DNA of 64,000 nucleotides from Dyella_B sp035277725 (GTDB taxonomy: Bacteria; Pseudomonadota; Gammaproteobacteria; Xanthomonadales; Rhodanobacteraceae): positions 1 to 64,000 of the forward strand of contig NZ_DATEJY010000222.1 of assembly GCF_035277725.1 (NCBI RefSeq). Direction: 5' to 3'. Every line of letters begins with the position of its first letter. Positions within the stretch are counted from its first letter, which is position 1. Shown in pieces: positions 16,278 through 23,841 of this stretch. Made by a program: the position numbers and the translations under genes. The notes beneath the pieces are model-generated. The model had not been told where the DNA came from and ran no database searches. It was given only the letters and a program-made list of their open reading frames with translations.

Positions 16278-16894
16278 GAGGCGGACGCGAAGAGCGCGTT
16301 ACTCAATACGTCACCCGCTACGTGGCCGGCGTGGACGAAGCCGGACGCGGCCCGCTGGCCGGCCCCGTGGTCGTGGCGGCGGTGATCCTCAACAAGCGCC
16401 GCCGCATCAAGGGCCTGGACGACTCCAAGAAGCTGAGCGAAGCCAAGCGCGAGGCACTCTTCCCCCTGATCGTTGAACGCGCACTGGCCTACAGCGTGGT
16501 CGTGGTGGATCGCGAAGAAATCGATCGCATCAACATCTTCCAGGCCACCATGATCGGCATGACGCGTGCGCTGCGCGCCCTGGCGCCAGCCGCCACGGAA
16601 GCACTTATCGACGGCAACCAGTTGCCCAAAGAGTTGCCCTGCCCTGCCCGCGCCATCATCGGTGGCGACGCGCTGGAACCCTCGATCAGCGCCGCGTCGA
16701 TTCTGGCCAAGGTCAGCCGGGACCGCCTGATGGTGGCGATGGATACGCAATTTCCCGGCTATGGTTTCGCCGAGCACAAGGGCTATTCCACGCCCGGGCA
16801 TCTCGCCGCGCTGCAACGGCTCGGGCCTTGCCTCGAACATCGACGCAGCTTTGCGCCGGTCAAGCTGTTGTTGGATCAAGGGCAGCTTTTCTAA
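16181..16894 (+). CDS. rnhB: Ribonuclease HII (start uncertain)
   Basis: Removes RNA from RNA/DNA hybrids, including single ribonucleotides. The core is clear: YVAGVDEAGRGPLAGPVVVAAV with the first catalytic Asp-Glu, LDDSKKLSEAKRE, IDGNQLPKELPCPARAIIGGD, ISAASILAKVSRDRLM, and FAEHKGYSTPGHLAAL. From the only upstream ATG (16181) the protein is 237 aa, about 35 residues longer than usual. That extra leader (Pro/Gly/Glu-rich) is read through an inverted repeat. A GTG at 16241 or 16321 may be the true start. Confidence 0.9.
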   Translation: MHQNDIPPDSPLTSPHSPWGVGKDNEPSPEGRGGGREERVTQYVTRYVAGVDEAGRGPLAGPVVVAAVILNKRRRIKGLDDSKKLSEAKREALFPLIVERALAYSVVVVDREEIDRINIFQATMIGMTRALRALAPAATEALIDGNQLPKELPCPARAIIGGDALEPSISAASILAKVSRDRLMVAMDTQFPGYGFAEHKGYSTPGHLAALQRLGPCLEHRRSFAPVKLLLDQGQLF

Positions 16895-17103
16895 GCCTGT
16901 TGAACTTTTTTTCTGAAGGCTGCCATGTCCATGGTTCTATGCAACCTTACCTATTGCGCGCGCATCTGAGCAGGTATGGGATGGATTCGGAACGCCGCTG
17001 CGCAGACATGCGAACGCCAGCGTAGCGGCCGCGTTGCACGGACGCGCCACCGCCCAGTGCCAGCAAAACTCGAATCAGACACCGGGCTTTCGAGGAGGGT
17101 GCC

Positions 17104-17304
17104 ATGATGTTCCCGTTCCGTCGTCGCACAACGTCGAAATCCACTGCCGAAAAACACGCGCCGAAGCTCAACGCAGAAAACCCGCCGAACGTCACCGAGC
17201 TGCATCTGCAGCATCTCGACTACAACGGCGAGCCGATGAGCGTGGAAAGTCTGTCGCATTACTTCGCGCCCACGGACAGCAATGAACGGTTCCGTGTGCA
17301 CTGA
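17104..17304 (+). CDS. Small hypothetical protein, 66 aa
   Basis: Function not recognised. The ATG at 17104 (a second ATG follows directly) has GAGGAGGGTGCC upstream, the strongest Shine-Dalgarno in this gap. The product is hydrophilic: a Lys/Arg/Thr-rich first third (FRRRTTSKSTAEKHAPK), then a more ordered-looking half (VTELHLQHLDYNGEPMSVESLSHYF). It has no signal peptide or membrane segment. It stands alone on the plus strand between rnhB and dnaE. It may be a real small protein or chance. Confidence 0.4.
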   Translation: MMFPFRRRTTSKSTAEKHAPKLNAENPPNVTELHLQHLDYNGEPMSVESLSHYFAPTDSNERFRVH

Positions 17305-17417
17305 GATGGCGTCAGTCGAACACCGCCAATAGTTAAAACGGGTGCCCGCAAGCTTGCCCGTCGCCGCTTTTACGAATGTCCGGGCGACGACTTACGATTC
17401 GGGACTGCTGTCAATGC

Positions 17418-17446
17418 TTGCCCGTACCCGGCCGGCTCGCTAGGCT
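17418..17446 (+). promoter_or_regulatory. Candidate dnaE promoter
   Basis: TTGCCC and TAGGCT separated by 17 bp, 25 bp before the dnaE ATG. The -35 and spacing are good, the -10 only fair. Confidence 0.35.
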
Positions 17447-17470
17447 GAGCTATTGCTTCGCGTGCGAGCC

Positions 17471-20400
17471 ATGTCCGTCCGTTTCGCTCATCTGCATCTG
17501 CACAGCGAATATTCGCTGGTCGACTCGACCATCCGCATCAAGGCGCTGGTGGCTGCCTGCGTGCAGGCCGGTGCGCCCGCTGTCGCGCTCACCGATGAGT
17601 GCAACATGTTCGCCCTGGTGAAGTTCTACAAGGCGTGCAGCGCGGCCGGCATCAAGCCGATCGGCGGCTGCGACTTGTGGATAAGCGCTCCGGACGATCC
17701 GCGCCCCTGGCGCATGACCGTGCTGTGCCAGAACCGCGACGGCTATCTCAACCTTTCCCGCCTCGTCTCGCGCGCCTGGCGCGAAGGCCAGCAAGGCGGC
17801 CGTGCGCTGGTCGACGCCACGTGGCTCACGCCGGCTGCGACAGACGGCTTGATCGTGCTGCTCGGGCGCGAAAGCGAAGCGGCCCGCATGGCCGTCAACC
17901 AGGGCACGGATACGGCGGCACCGCGTCTGCAAACGCTGCTGCAATTGTTTCCCGATCGCCTGTACCTGGAACTCACCCGCTGCGGCCGCGAGGGCGAAGA
18001 AGCGTGGAACAACGCCGCGCTCACCCTGGCCACCGCACTCGATCTGCCGGTGATCGCCAGCAACGACGTGCGCTTCCTGAAGCAGGACGACTTTGAAGCG
18101 CACGAAGCACGCGTGTGCATTCACCAAGGCCGCGTTCTTGCCGATCCCAAGCGCCCGCGCGACTACAGCGACCAGCAATACCTGAAAACGCCCGAGCAGA
18201 TGGCCGAGTTGTTTGCGGACATCCCCGAAGCGCTGGAAAACACGGTCGAACTGGCCAAGCGCTGCAACCTGGAACTCTCGTTCGGCACCTACTACCTGCC
18301 GAACTTCCCGGTACCGGAAGGCCACGACCTCGACAGCTACATCCGCGAAACCGCGCGCGAAGGTTTGAAAGAACGCCTCGCCCACGCGCCGTTGGCAGCC
18401 GGCTACACGCTCGCCGATTACGAAGCACGCCTGGAACGCGAGCTGGACGTGATCATCAAGATGGGTTTTCCCGGTTACTTCCTGATCGTGGCGGACTTCA
18501 TCAACTGGGGTAAGCAGAACGGCATTCCGGTCGGCCCGGGCCGCGGTTCGGGTGCAGGCTCGCTGGTGGCGTGGGTGCTGAAGATCACCGATCTCGATCC
18601 GCTGCAGTTCAACCTGCTGTTCGAGCGTTTCTTGAATCCAGAGCGCGTGTCGATGCCGGACTTCGACATCGACTTCTGCATGGATCGCCGCGACGAGGTG
18701 ATCGACTACGTCGCGCGCAAATACGGCCGCGACCACGTCAGCCAGATCATCACCTACGGCTCGATGGCTGCCAAGGCGGTGCTGCGCGACTCCGGCCGCG
18801 TGCTCGGCATGGGCTACAACGCGGTCGACAAGATCGCCAAGCTGATTCCGGCGCGCCCGCTCGACCTCACGTTGTCATGCGCACTTGGCCGCTCGGAAAA
18901 AGCGCAGAAAGAACCCGACCGCGTGGTCAAGGAATTCTGCGAACTCTACGAACAGGACGAAGAAGCCAAGACGCTGATCGACCTGGCGCTGAAACTGGAA
19001 AGCCTCACGCGCAACGCCGGCAAGCACGCCGGTGGCGTGGTGATCGGGCCCAAACCGCTCACCGAATTCGCACCGCTGTACTGCGAACCGGGCGGCGCTG
19101 GCGTCGTTACGCAATACGACAAGGACGACGTCGAAGCCGTCGGCCTGGTGAAGTTCGACTTCCTCGGCCTGCGCACGCTCACCATCATCGATTGGGCGGT
19201 GAAGGCGATCAATGCGCGCCGCGCGCAAAGCGGCGAAGAACCGCTGGACATCGCCGCGCTGCCGCTCGATGACGTCCCCACCTACGAGTTGTTGAAACGC
19301 GCGCAGACCGTCGCCGTGTTCCAGCTCGAATCCTCCGGCATGCAGCGCATGCTCAAGGATGCGAAGCCGGACCGCTTCGAAGACATCATCGCGCTGGTGG
19401 CGTTGTATCGCCCCGGCCCGATGGACCTGATCCCCAGCTTCGTCGCGCGTAAACATGGTCGCGAAGAAGTGATCTATCCCGATCCGCGCGTCGAGCCGAT
19501 CCTGAAAGAGACCTACGGCATCATGGTCTACCAGGAGCAGGTGATGCAGATGGCGCAGATCGTCGGCGGCTACTCGCTCGGCGGCGCCGACCTGTTGCGC
19601 CGCGCGATGGGCAAGAAGAAAGTCGAGGAAATGGCCAAGGAGCGCGCCAAGTTCCGCGAAGGCGCCGCCAAGGACGGGCTGACTGGCGAGAAAGCCGATG
19701 CCATCTTCGACGACATGGAAAAGTTCGCCGGCTACGGCTTCAACAAGTCGCATGCCGCCGCCTATGCCGTGGTGTCGTACCAGACTGCATGGCTGAAGGC
19801 GCACTACCCCGCCGAATTCATGGCCGCGACCATTTCGTCGGACATGGACAACACCGACAAGGTGGTGATCTTCCTCGACGAATCGCGCGCGATCGGCTTG
19901 AAGATCCTGCCGCCGGACGTGAACGCATCGGAGTTCATGTTTGAGGCCGTCGAACCGAGGGTCATTCGCTATGGCCTCGGCGCCATCAAGGGCGTCGGCC
20001 AGGGTGCTTGCGAAGCCATTGCCGAGGAACGCAAGAAAGGCGGCCCGTACAAGGATCTGGCCGACTTCTGCCGCCGCGTTGATCCCAGCAAGCTCAATCG
20101 CCGCGTGCTGGAAGCACTGATCTACTCCGGCTCGCTGGATGCCCTGGCCCCCACCCGCGCCAGCCTGATGCTGCAGTTGCCGGATGCGATCAAGGCGGCC
20201 GAACAGCATCTGCGCGATCGCCAGTCCGGCCAGAACGACATGTTCGGTGCCATGGTCGGCGCCGTCACCCCCGTCGTGGAGATCAACCTGCCCACCGCGC
20301 CCGAATGGCCGCTGGAGCAGAAACTGCAAGGCGAGCGCGACACGCTCGGCCACTACCTGTCCGGCCACCCCACCGATCCCTGGCGCGAGGAACTGGCCCA

Positions 20401-21007
20401 GCTCTCCACCTGCCCGCTCGGCGAGATCGCCGACCGCTACCAGCCCCCGCGCCCGCGCAAGAACGACGGCGACGACAACCGCTTCCGCCGCGGCCCCGAT
20501 ACCCCCTGGACCGTCGCCGGCATGGTGGTGGCCGTGCGCAAGCGCGGCGACAGCGACGCCTTCGTGCGCCTGGAAGACAGCACCGGCAGCATCGAGGTGA
20601 GCTTCTTCGGCGAGCTGTACCAGCAAGCCGCCCCGCTGCTCACCCGCGACGAGCTGATCGTGGTCGAAGGCGGCCTGCGCATCGACGAATTTTCCGGCGG
20701 CGGTTTCCAGGTACGCGCCCGCAGCGCCATGTCCATGGCCGACGCCTGCCGCCGCTACGCGCGCCTGCTGCGCGTCAAGGTCAACGGCATCGGCCCCGAC
20801 TTCATCACCCAGTTCCGCCAGGCCCTCGCCGGCCATCGCGGCGGCAATGCGAGCGTGCTGCTAAGCGGCTACCACAACGCCGTGGCGCAGGCGGATTTCG
20901 AATTCGGGCAGGAATGGAAGGTGCACGCCATCCCCGAGCTGCTGCGCACCGTGCGGGGGATGCCTGGGGTGCTGGGCGCGGGTGTGCGGATCATCAAAGC
21001 CGACTAA
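17471..21007 (+). CDS. dnaE: DNA polymerase III subunit alpha
   Basis: Catalytic subunit of the replicative polymerase. The 1178-aa protein starts at 17471 (MSVRFAHLHLHSEYSLVD), directly with the PHP domain. The polymerase core carries FLIVADFINWGKQNGIPVG, PGRGSGAGS and the catalytic PDFDIDFCMDRR (Asp pair near residues 397-399). Later come the helix-hairpin-helix region and an OB domain (PWTVAGMVVAVRKRGD) with a C-terminal tail. The length is typical of gammaproteobacterial DnaE1. It is flanked by rnhB and accA-type genes as in related genomes, except for the toxin-immunity island placed before accA. Confidence 0.97.
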   Translation: MSVRFAHLHLHSEYSLVDSTIRIKALVAACVQAGAPAVALTDECNMFALVKFYKACSAAGIKPIGGCDLWISAPDDPRPWRMTVLCQNRDGYLNLSRLVSRAWREGQQGGRALVDATWLTPAATDGLIVLLGRESEAARMAVNQGTDTAAPRLQTLLQLFPDRLYLELTRCGREGEEAWNNAALTLATALDLPVIASNDVRFLKQDDFEAHEARVCIHQGRVLADPKRPRDYSDQQYLKTPEQMAELFADIPEALENTVELAKRCNLELSFGTYYLPNFPVPEGHDLDSYIRETAREGLKERLAHAPLAAGYTLADYEARLERELDVIIKMGFPGYFLIVADFINWGKQNGIPVGPGRGSGAGSLVAWVLKITDLDPLQFNLLFERFLNPERVSMPDFDIDFCMDRRDEVIDYVARKYGRDHVSQIITYGSMAAKAVLRDSGRVLGMGYNAVDKIAKLIPARPLDLTLSCALGRSEKAQKEPDRVVKEFCELYEQDEEAKTLIDLALKLESLTRNAGKHAGGVVIGPKPLTEFAPLYCEPGGAGVVTQYDKDDVEAVGLVKFDFLGLRTLTIIDWAVKAINARRAQSGEEPLDIAALPLDDVPTYELLKRAQTVAVFQLESSGMQRMLKDAKPDRFEDIIALVALYRPGPMDLIPSFVARKHGREEVIYPDPRVEPILKETYGIMVYQEQVMQMAQIVGGYSLGGADLLRRAMGKKKVEEMAKERAKFREGAAKDGLTGEKADAIFDDMEKFAGYGFNKSHAAAYAVVSYQTAWLKAHYPAEFMAATISSDMDNTDKVVIFLDESRAIGLKILPPDVNASEFMFEAVEPRVIRYGLGAIKGVGQGACEAIAEERKKGGPYKDLADFCRRVDPSKLNRRVLEALIYSGSLDALAPTRASLMLQLPDAIKAAEQHLRDRQSGQNDMFGAMVGAVTPVVEINLPTAPEWPLEQKLQGERDTLGHYLSGHPTDPWREELAQLSTCPLGEIADRYQPPRPRKNDGDDNRFRRGPDTPWTVAGMVVAVRKRGDSDAFVRLEDSTGSIEVSFFGELYQQAAPLLTRDELIVVEGGLRIDEFSGGGFQVRARSAMSMADACRRYARLLRVKVNGIGPDFITQFRQALAGHRGGNASVLLSGYHNAVAQADFEFGQEWKVHAIPELLRTVRGMPGVLGAGVRIIKAD

Positions 21008-21084
21008 GCCCTTGGACACCATGACGTTGATGGTGACGCTGGCCGACCTTAAGCTGGTTTTTAACGAGTCCGCACTCCTCCATA

Positions 21085-21126
21085 TCCCGGCGAACGCCGG
21101 AGCCCAGTGTCTTTGCTTTTGAGGCA
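21085..21126. repeat. Second dispersed repeat family, copy 1
   Basis: CCGGCGAACGCCGG palindrome (21087-21100) followed by a shared tail ending GTGTCTTTGCTTTTG. A closely similar unit occurs at 32507-32544 with the same tail. The palindrome is the familiar CCGGCGTTCGCCGG type seen on the other strand in many proteobacteria. Confidence 0.6.
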
Positions 21127-21132
21127 ACCAAA

Positions 21133-21152
21133 GTTGGGGCTTTCGCCCCAAC
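21133..21152 (-). terminator. Hairpin downstream of the Ivy-like gene
   Basis: GTTGGGGC / GCCCCAAC 8-bp stem with a 4-nt loop, 7 bp past the stop of the minus-strand inhibitor gene. The following T run is short (CTTTGG), so it is a modest terminator. Its arms resemble the REP half units. Confidence 0.5.
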
Positions 21153-21159
21153 CGGGAAA

Positions 21160-21630
21160 CTACATGGATTCGGGCAGATAACCGGTAAACCGGTTTTTGA
21201 TCGCTGCCGGCAGTATCGAGTAATCATCGACGTTGCCAAACCACCGCGTAGAAACGCGATGGTCCTGTCGCTCAAAAAAGCCAACCCACAACCGTGGCTT
21301 GTTCAAATCAATAACGACCATGGCAAAGGCTGCGGGACAGTTATGCGGCATGCACTGATGGATAACGAGGAAATCACCCTGCTGCTCGATTTTGTCTTCC
21401 ACGCCGTAGCTGGCGAGCGCTTTCCGGTCCGCGGGCGACAACAGGCCATGCAGCGCGGCCTGGATGGACGGCTGATCCAGAAAACCACCCTTTTTTCCGT
21501 TCGTATAGACCGAAGGATATTTCCCTACCCAGGATAAAAGCGCCGCCTTGTCCCAGGTCTGGGCACTGTCGGCTGCATAAAGCGAAGCCGGCATACACAG
21601 CGCCAACATCAGTGTAAGCATCATTCTCAT
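21160..21630 (-). CDS. Ivy-like periplasmic lysozyme inhibitor, probable immunity protein
   Basis: A 156-aa secreted protein. The start at 21630 gives a clean signal peptide (MRMMLTLMLALCMPASLYA), and a Shine-Dalgarno AGGTGA overlaps the stop of the upstream gene. The mature part has the Ivy-family loop Cys-Met-Pro-His-Asn-Cys at residues 93-98, the counterpart of the CKPHDC loop that plugs the lysozyme active site in E. coli Ivy, followed by a strand-rich end (LWVGFFERQ). Ivy binds C-type lysozymes and also controls endogenous lytic transglycosylases. The gene lies 5 bp after a signal-less SLT-domain protein, so an immunity role in the periplasm is the best inference. Lower GC than its neighbours suggests transfer. 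Confidence 0.8.
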   Translation of the reverse strand: MRMMLTLMLALCMPASLYAADSAQTWDKAALLSWVGKYPSVYTNGKKGGFLDQPSIQAALHGLLSPADRKALASYGVEDKIEQQGDFLVIHQCMPHNCPAAFAMVVIDLNKPRLWVGFFERQDHRVSTRWFGNVDDYSILPAAIKNRFTGYLPESM

Positions 21631-21635
21631 CGATA

Positions 21636-22052
21636 TCACCTGTGATTGATCTGCAGCGCGGCCATAGGGTGGGAGCCATCGTTTTTCAGCGCTTTTTCGC
21701 AGGCACAAATGGATTTGGAATAGCCTGCTCCCGTGCCGAACGATTTATCGACGCCAGCGAGTTTGGTCTTGCAGATGTCCAGATAACAGGTGCCGCACTG
21801 GATATTTTTTGCCGCATCGGTCATGTCATCGTGACTGAAATGAATGCCGGCCGGGCTGTTTTTGTTGACCAGGTCGACCGCCCCTTTCGTAAGCTGCATT
21901 AGCCCTGTTGCGGTGGATCCTCCGTTGACGACTTCCGGGTCAAAATTCGTTTCCTTCCATGCCAGACAGATCACGAATTCATCGGAAAAGATTTTCGATC
22001 TGTTGTTGTCCTTGACCAGCTTTACCATCTGCTCGTAACTGAGCCCGCTCAT
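21636..22052 (-). CDS. Signal-less SLT-domain muramidase, probable antibacterial effector
   Basis: A 138-aa protein with a small lytic-transglycosylase/lysozyme-like fold. The start at 22052 (MSGLSYEQ) is preceded by AAGGAGAGTGGG. The catalytic Glu is Glu34 in CLAWKETNFDP (the E-S/T-x-F-x-P motif of SLT enzymes), and TATGLMQLT (residues 47-55) is the GLMQ motif. Six Cys (29, 86, 89, 94, 116, 118) would form disulfides only outside the cytoplasm, yet there is no signal peptide or lipobox. Lack of an export signal, single-domain size and an adjacent secreted lysozyme inhibitor are hallmarks of a type VI (or Xanthomonadales type IV) secreted peptidoglycan effector. No XVIPCD-like tail is visible. 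GC is low (27 of 60 bases in 21961-22020 by my count). Confidence 0.75.
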   Translation of the reverse strand: MSGLSYEQMVKLVKDNNRSKIFSDEFVICLAWKETNFDPEVVNGGSTATGLMQLTKGAVDLVNKNSPAGIHFSHDDMTDAAKNIQCGTCYLDICKTKLAGVDKSFGTGAGYSKSICACEKALKNDGSHPMAALQINHR

Positions 22053-22340
22053 CCCACTCTCCTTAAGCGATATCCAAGAAACATCCATAGAAATGGGCGC
22101 CGTTCATGGCGCCCCGCAGATCATGCGTCAGGCGTCGAAACCCTGGCAACATCTTCACGTCACAGCCCTCGAAGCTCCGGGCTGCCCCGGCACTTCGCCC
22201 AGCACCGCGGGTTTATCAGCGACCGTTGCCGCCTCGGAGGCTGAGGGACAAAGCGCTTTCCCAGCCCCCATACGCCCCCGTTCCCGCCCCGTCACGCACC
22301 CCGGGTATACTGCCCCGCTTCTGTGCCACGTCAGTGACCG

Positions 22341-23297
22341 ATGAACCCGAATTTCCTCGATTTCGAACAACCGATTGCCGAGCTGGAGGCCAAGATCGAG
22401 GAGCTGCGGCATGCCAGCTCCGGCCAAGCGTTCAACATCGACGAGGAAGTCGCCCGGCTGCGCGAGAAGCTCAAGCTGAAGACGGCGGATATCTTCCGCA
22501 CCCTCACGCCCTGGCAGGTGACCCAGCTGTCGCGCCACCCCGCGCGTCCCTACACGCTCGATTACATCGGCGTGATGTGCGAGGAATTCCACGAACTGGC
22601 CGGCGATCGTGCGTATGCCGACGATGCCGCCATCGTGGGCGGCCTGGGGCGCATCAACGGACGTTCGGTGATGATCATCGGTCATCAGAAAGCGCGTGAT
22701 ACCAAGGGCAAGGTGCGCCGCAACTTCGGCATGCCGCGACCGGAGGGTTATCGCAAGGCCCTTCGCCTGATGAAGATGGCTGAACGTTTCAACCTTCCGC
22801 TACTGACACTGATCGATACGCCCGGCGCCTATCCGGGTGTGGGCGCCGAAGAGCGCGGACAGAGCGAAGCCATCGCGCGCAACCTGCTGGAAATGGCCGA
22901 ACTGAAAGTGCCGATCATCTGCACGGTGATCGGTGAAGGCGGCTCCGGCGGCGCGTTGGCGATCGGCGTGGGCGACAGCACGATCATGCTGCAATACTCG
23001 ACCTATTCCGTGATTTCGCCCGAAGGTTGCGCCTCGATTCTCTGGAAGAGCGCCGACAAGGCGAAGGATGCCGCTGAAGCCTTGGGCTTGATCGCACCAC
23101 GCCTGCTGGAGCTCGGCCTGATCGACAAGGTGGTGCGCGAACCGCTAGGCGGTGCCCATCGCAATCCCCATTCGATGGCCGTACGCCTGAAAGCCGTGCT
23201 GCTCAACGAACTGGACCGGCTCGAAGGCATTCCCGCGCCGGAATTGCTCGAACAGCGTTATCGCCGCCTGCGCGATTACGGCGCCTATAACGAATAG
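22341..23297 (+). CDS. accA: Acetyl-CoA carboxylase carboxyltransferase subunit alpha
   Basis: With AccD transfers carboxyl from biotin to acetyl-CoA, giving malonyl-CoA for fatty acid synthesis. The 318-aa product opens NPNFLDFEQPIAELEAKIEEL, has MIGHQK-type RSVMIIGHQKARDTK, TPGAYPGVGAEERGQSEAIA and the oxyanion region GEGGSGGALAIGVGD, all canonical. The family length is normal. In close relatives accA directly follows dnaE; here about 1.3 kb with the toxin-immunity pair separates them. Confidence 0.97.
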   Translation: MNPNFLDFEQPIAELEAKIEELRHASSGQAFNIDEEVARLREKLKLKTADIFRTLTPWQVTQLSRHPARPYTLDYIGVMCEEFHELAGDRAYADDAAIVGGLGRINGRSVMIIGHQKARDTKGKVRRNFGMPRPEGYRKALRLMKMAERFNLPLLTLIDTPGAYPGVGAEERGQSEAIARNLLEMAELKVPIICTVIGEGGSGGALAIGVGDSTIMLQYSTYSVISPEGCASILWKSADKAKDAAEALGLIAPRLLELGLIDKVVREPLGGAHRNPHSMAVRLKAVLLNELDRLEGIPAPELLEQRYRRLRDYGAYNE

Positions 23298-23308
23298 GTG
23301 CCTGCGCC

Positions 23309-23695
23309 ATGGCGGGTGTGCAAGGCATCGATCACGTCAACCTCAGCGCACCCGCCGAGCTGCTGGAACGGGTTCGCCATTTCTACGTCGAGATCATCGG
23401 CCTGCACGAAGGGCCTCGCCCCACGTTTCGCTCGGGTTCGCGCGGTTATTGGCTGTATGCCGGCGCCGAACCGATCATGCATCTGACCTCGCGCGGCAGA
23501 GGCGAGGCGTCGGCGCAAGACACCGGTTGGCTGGACCATATCGCGTTTGCCTGCACCAATCTTCCCGCCATGCGGGCCAAGCTCGACGCAGCCGGTGTTG
23601 CCTATCGCATCGACGTGGTGGACATGCCGCCGCAAGTGCAGCTGTTTCTCACCGATCCGGCCGGCGTCGGCGTGGAACTCAATTTCCGCGGCTGA
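23309..23695 (+). CDS. VOC family protein
   Basis: A 128-aa vicinal-oxygen-chelate domain protein: IDHVNLSAPAELLERVRHFYVEIIGL (first metal His), GEPIMHL-type AEPIMHLTSRG, LDHIAFACTNLPAMRAKLDAAG (second module His) and FLTDPAGVGVELNF (Glu ligand). All ligand positions of the glyoxalase/dioxygenase superfamily seem present. The substrate is unknown. It follows accA by 11 bp and may be co-transcribed. It stops immediately before a REP dyad. Confidence 0.85.
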   Translation: MAGVQGIDHVNLSAPAELLERVRHFYVEIIGLHEGPRPTFRSGSRGYWLYAGAEPIMHLTSRGRGEASAQDTGWLDHIAFACTNLPAMRAKLDAAGVAYRIDVVDMPPQVQLFLTDPAGVGVELNFRG

Positions 23696-23775
23696 CGTAG
23701 GTTGGGGTGAGGCGCAGCCGAACCCCAACATGGCGTGCAGCGTCCGGAACGTTGGGGTTCGCACCCCAACCTACG
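23696..23775. repeat. REP-like dyad after the VOC gene
   Basis: Arms GTAGGTTGGGGTGAGG...CCGAACCCCAAC and GTTGGGGTTCGCACCCCAACCTACG face each other across about 21 bp. The first arm has a longer loop (GAGGCGCAGCCG) than other copies. It starts on the base after the TGA stop of the upstream gene. Confidence 0.85.
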
Positions 23776-23841
23776 TGGCCGTTGCCGATCACGCCCCTTT
23801 GCTGAAGAATCCCTCCGGGGTTCCAGACAAGCGAAGCTTCC

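Larger units (their letters stand above)
16895..17470. other. Long intergenic region rnhB-dnaE
   Basis: 576 bp, long for this run. It contains one small reading frame with a good ribosome-binding site (17104-17304, listed separately) and a candidate dnaE promoter at 17418-17446. The rest shows no recognisable gene or RNA. Confidence 0.5.

Noticed and set aside
16828..17025. 65-aa frame crossing the rnhB end
   Set aside because: Overlaps rnhB in another frame and has no ribosome-binding site.
18875..20836. 653-aa minus-strand frame over dnaE
   Set aside because: Antisense to dnaE, His/Gly/Ala-rich, with no recognisable domain.
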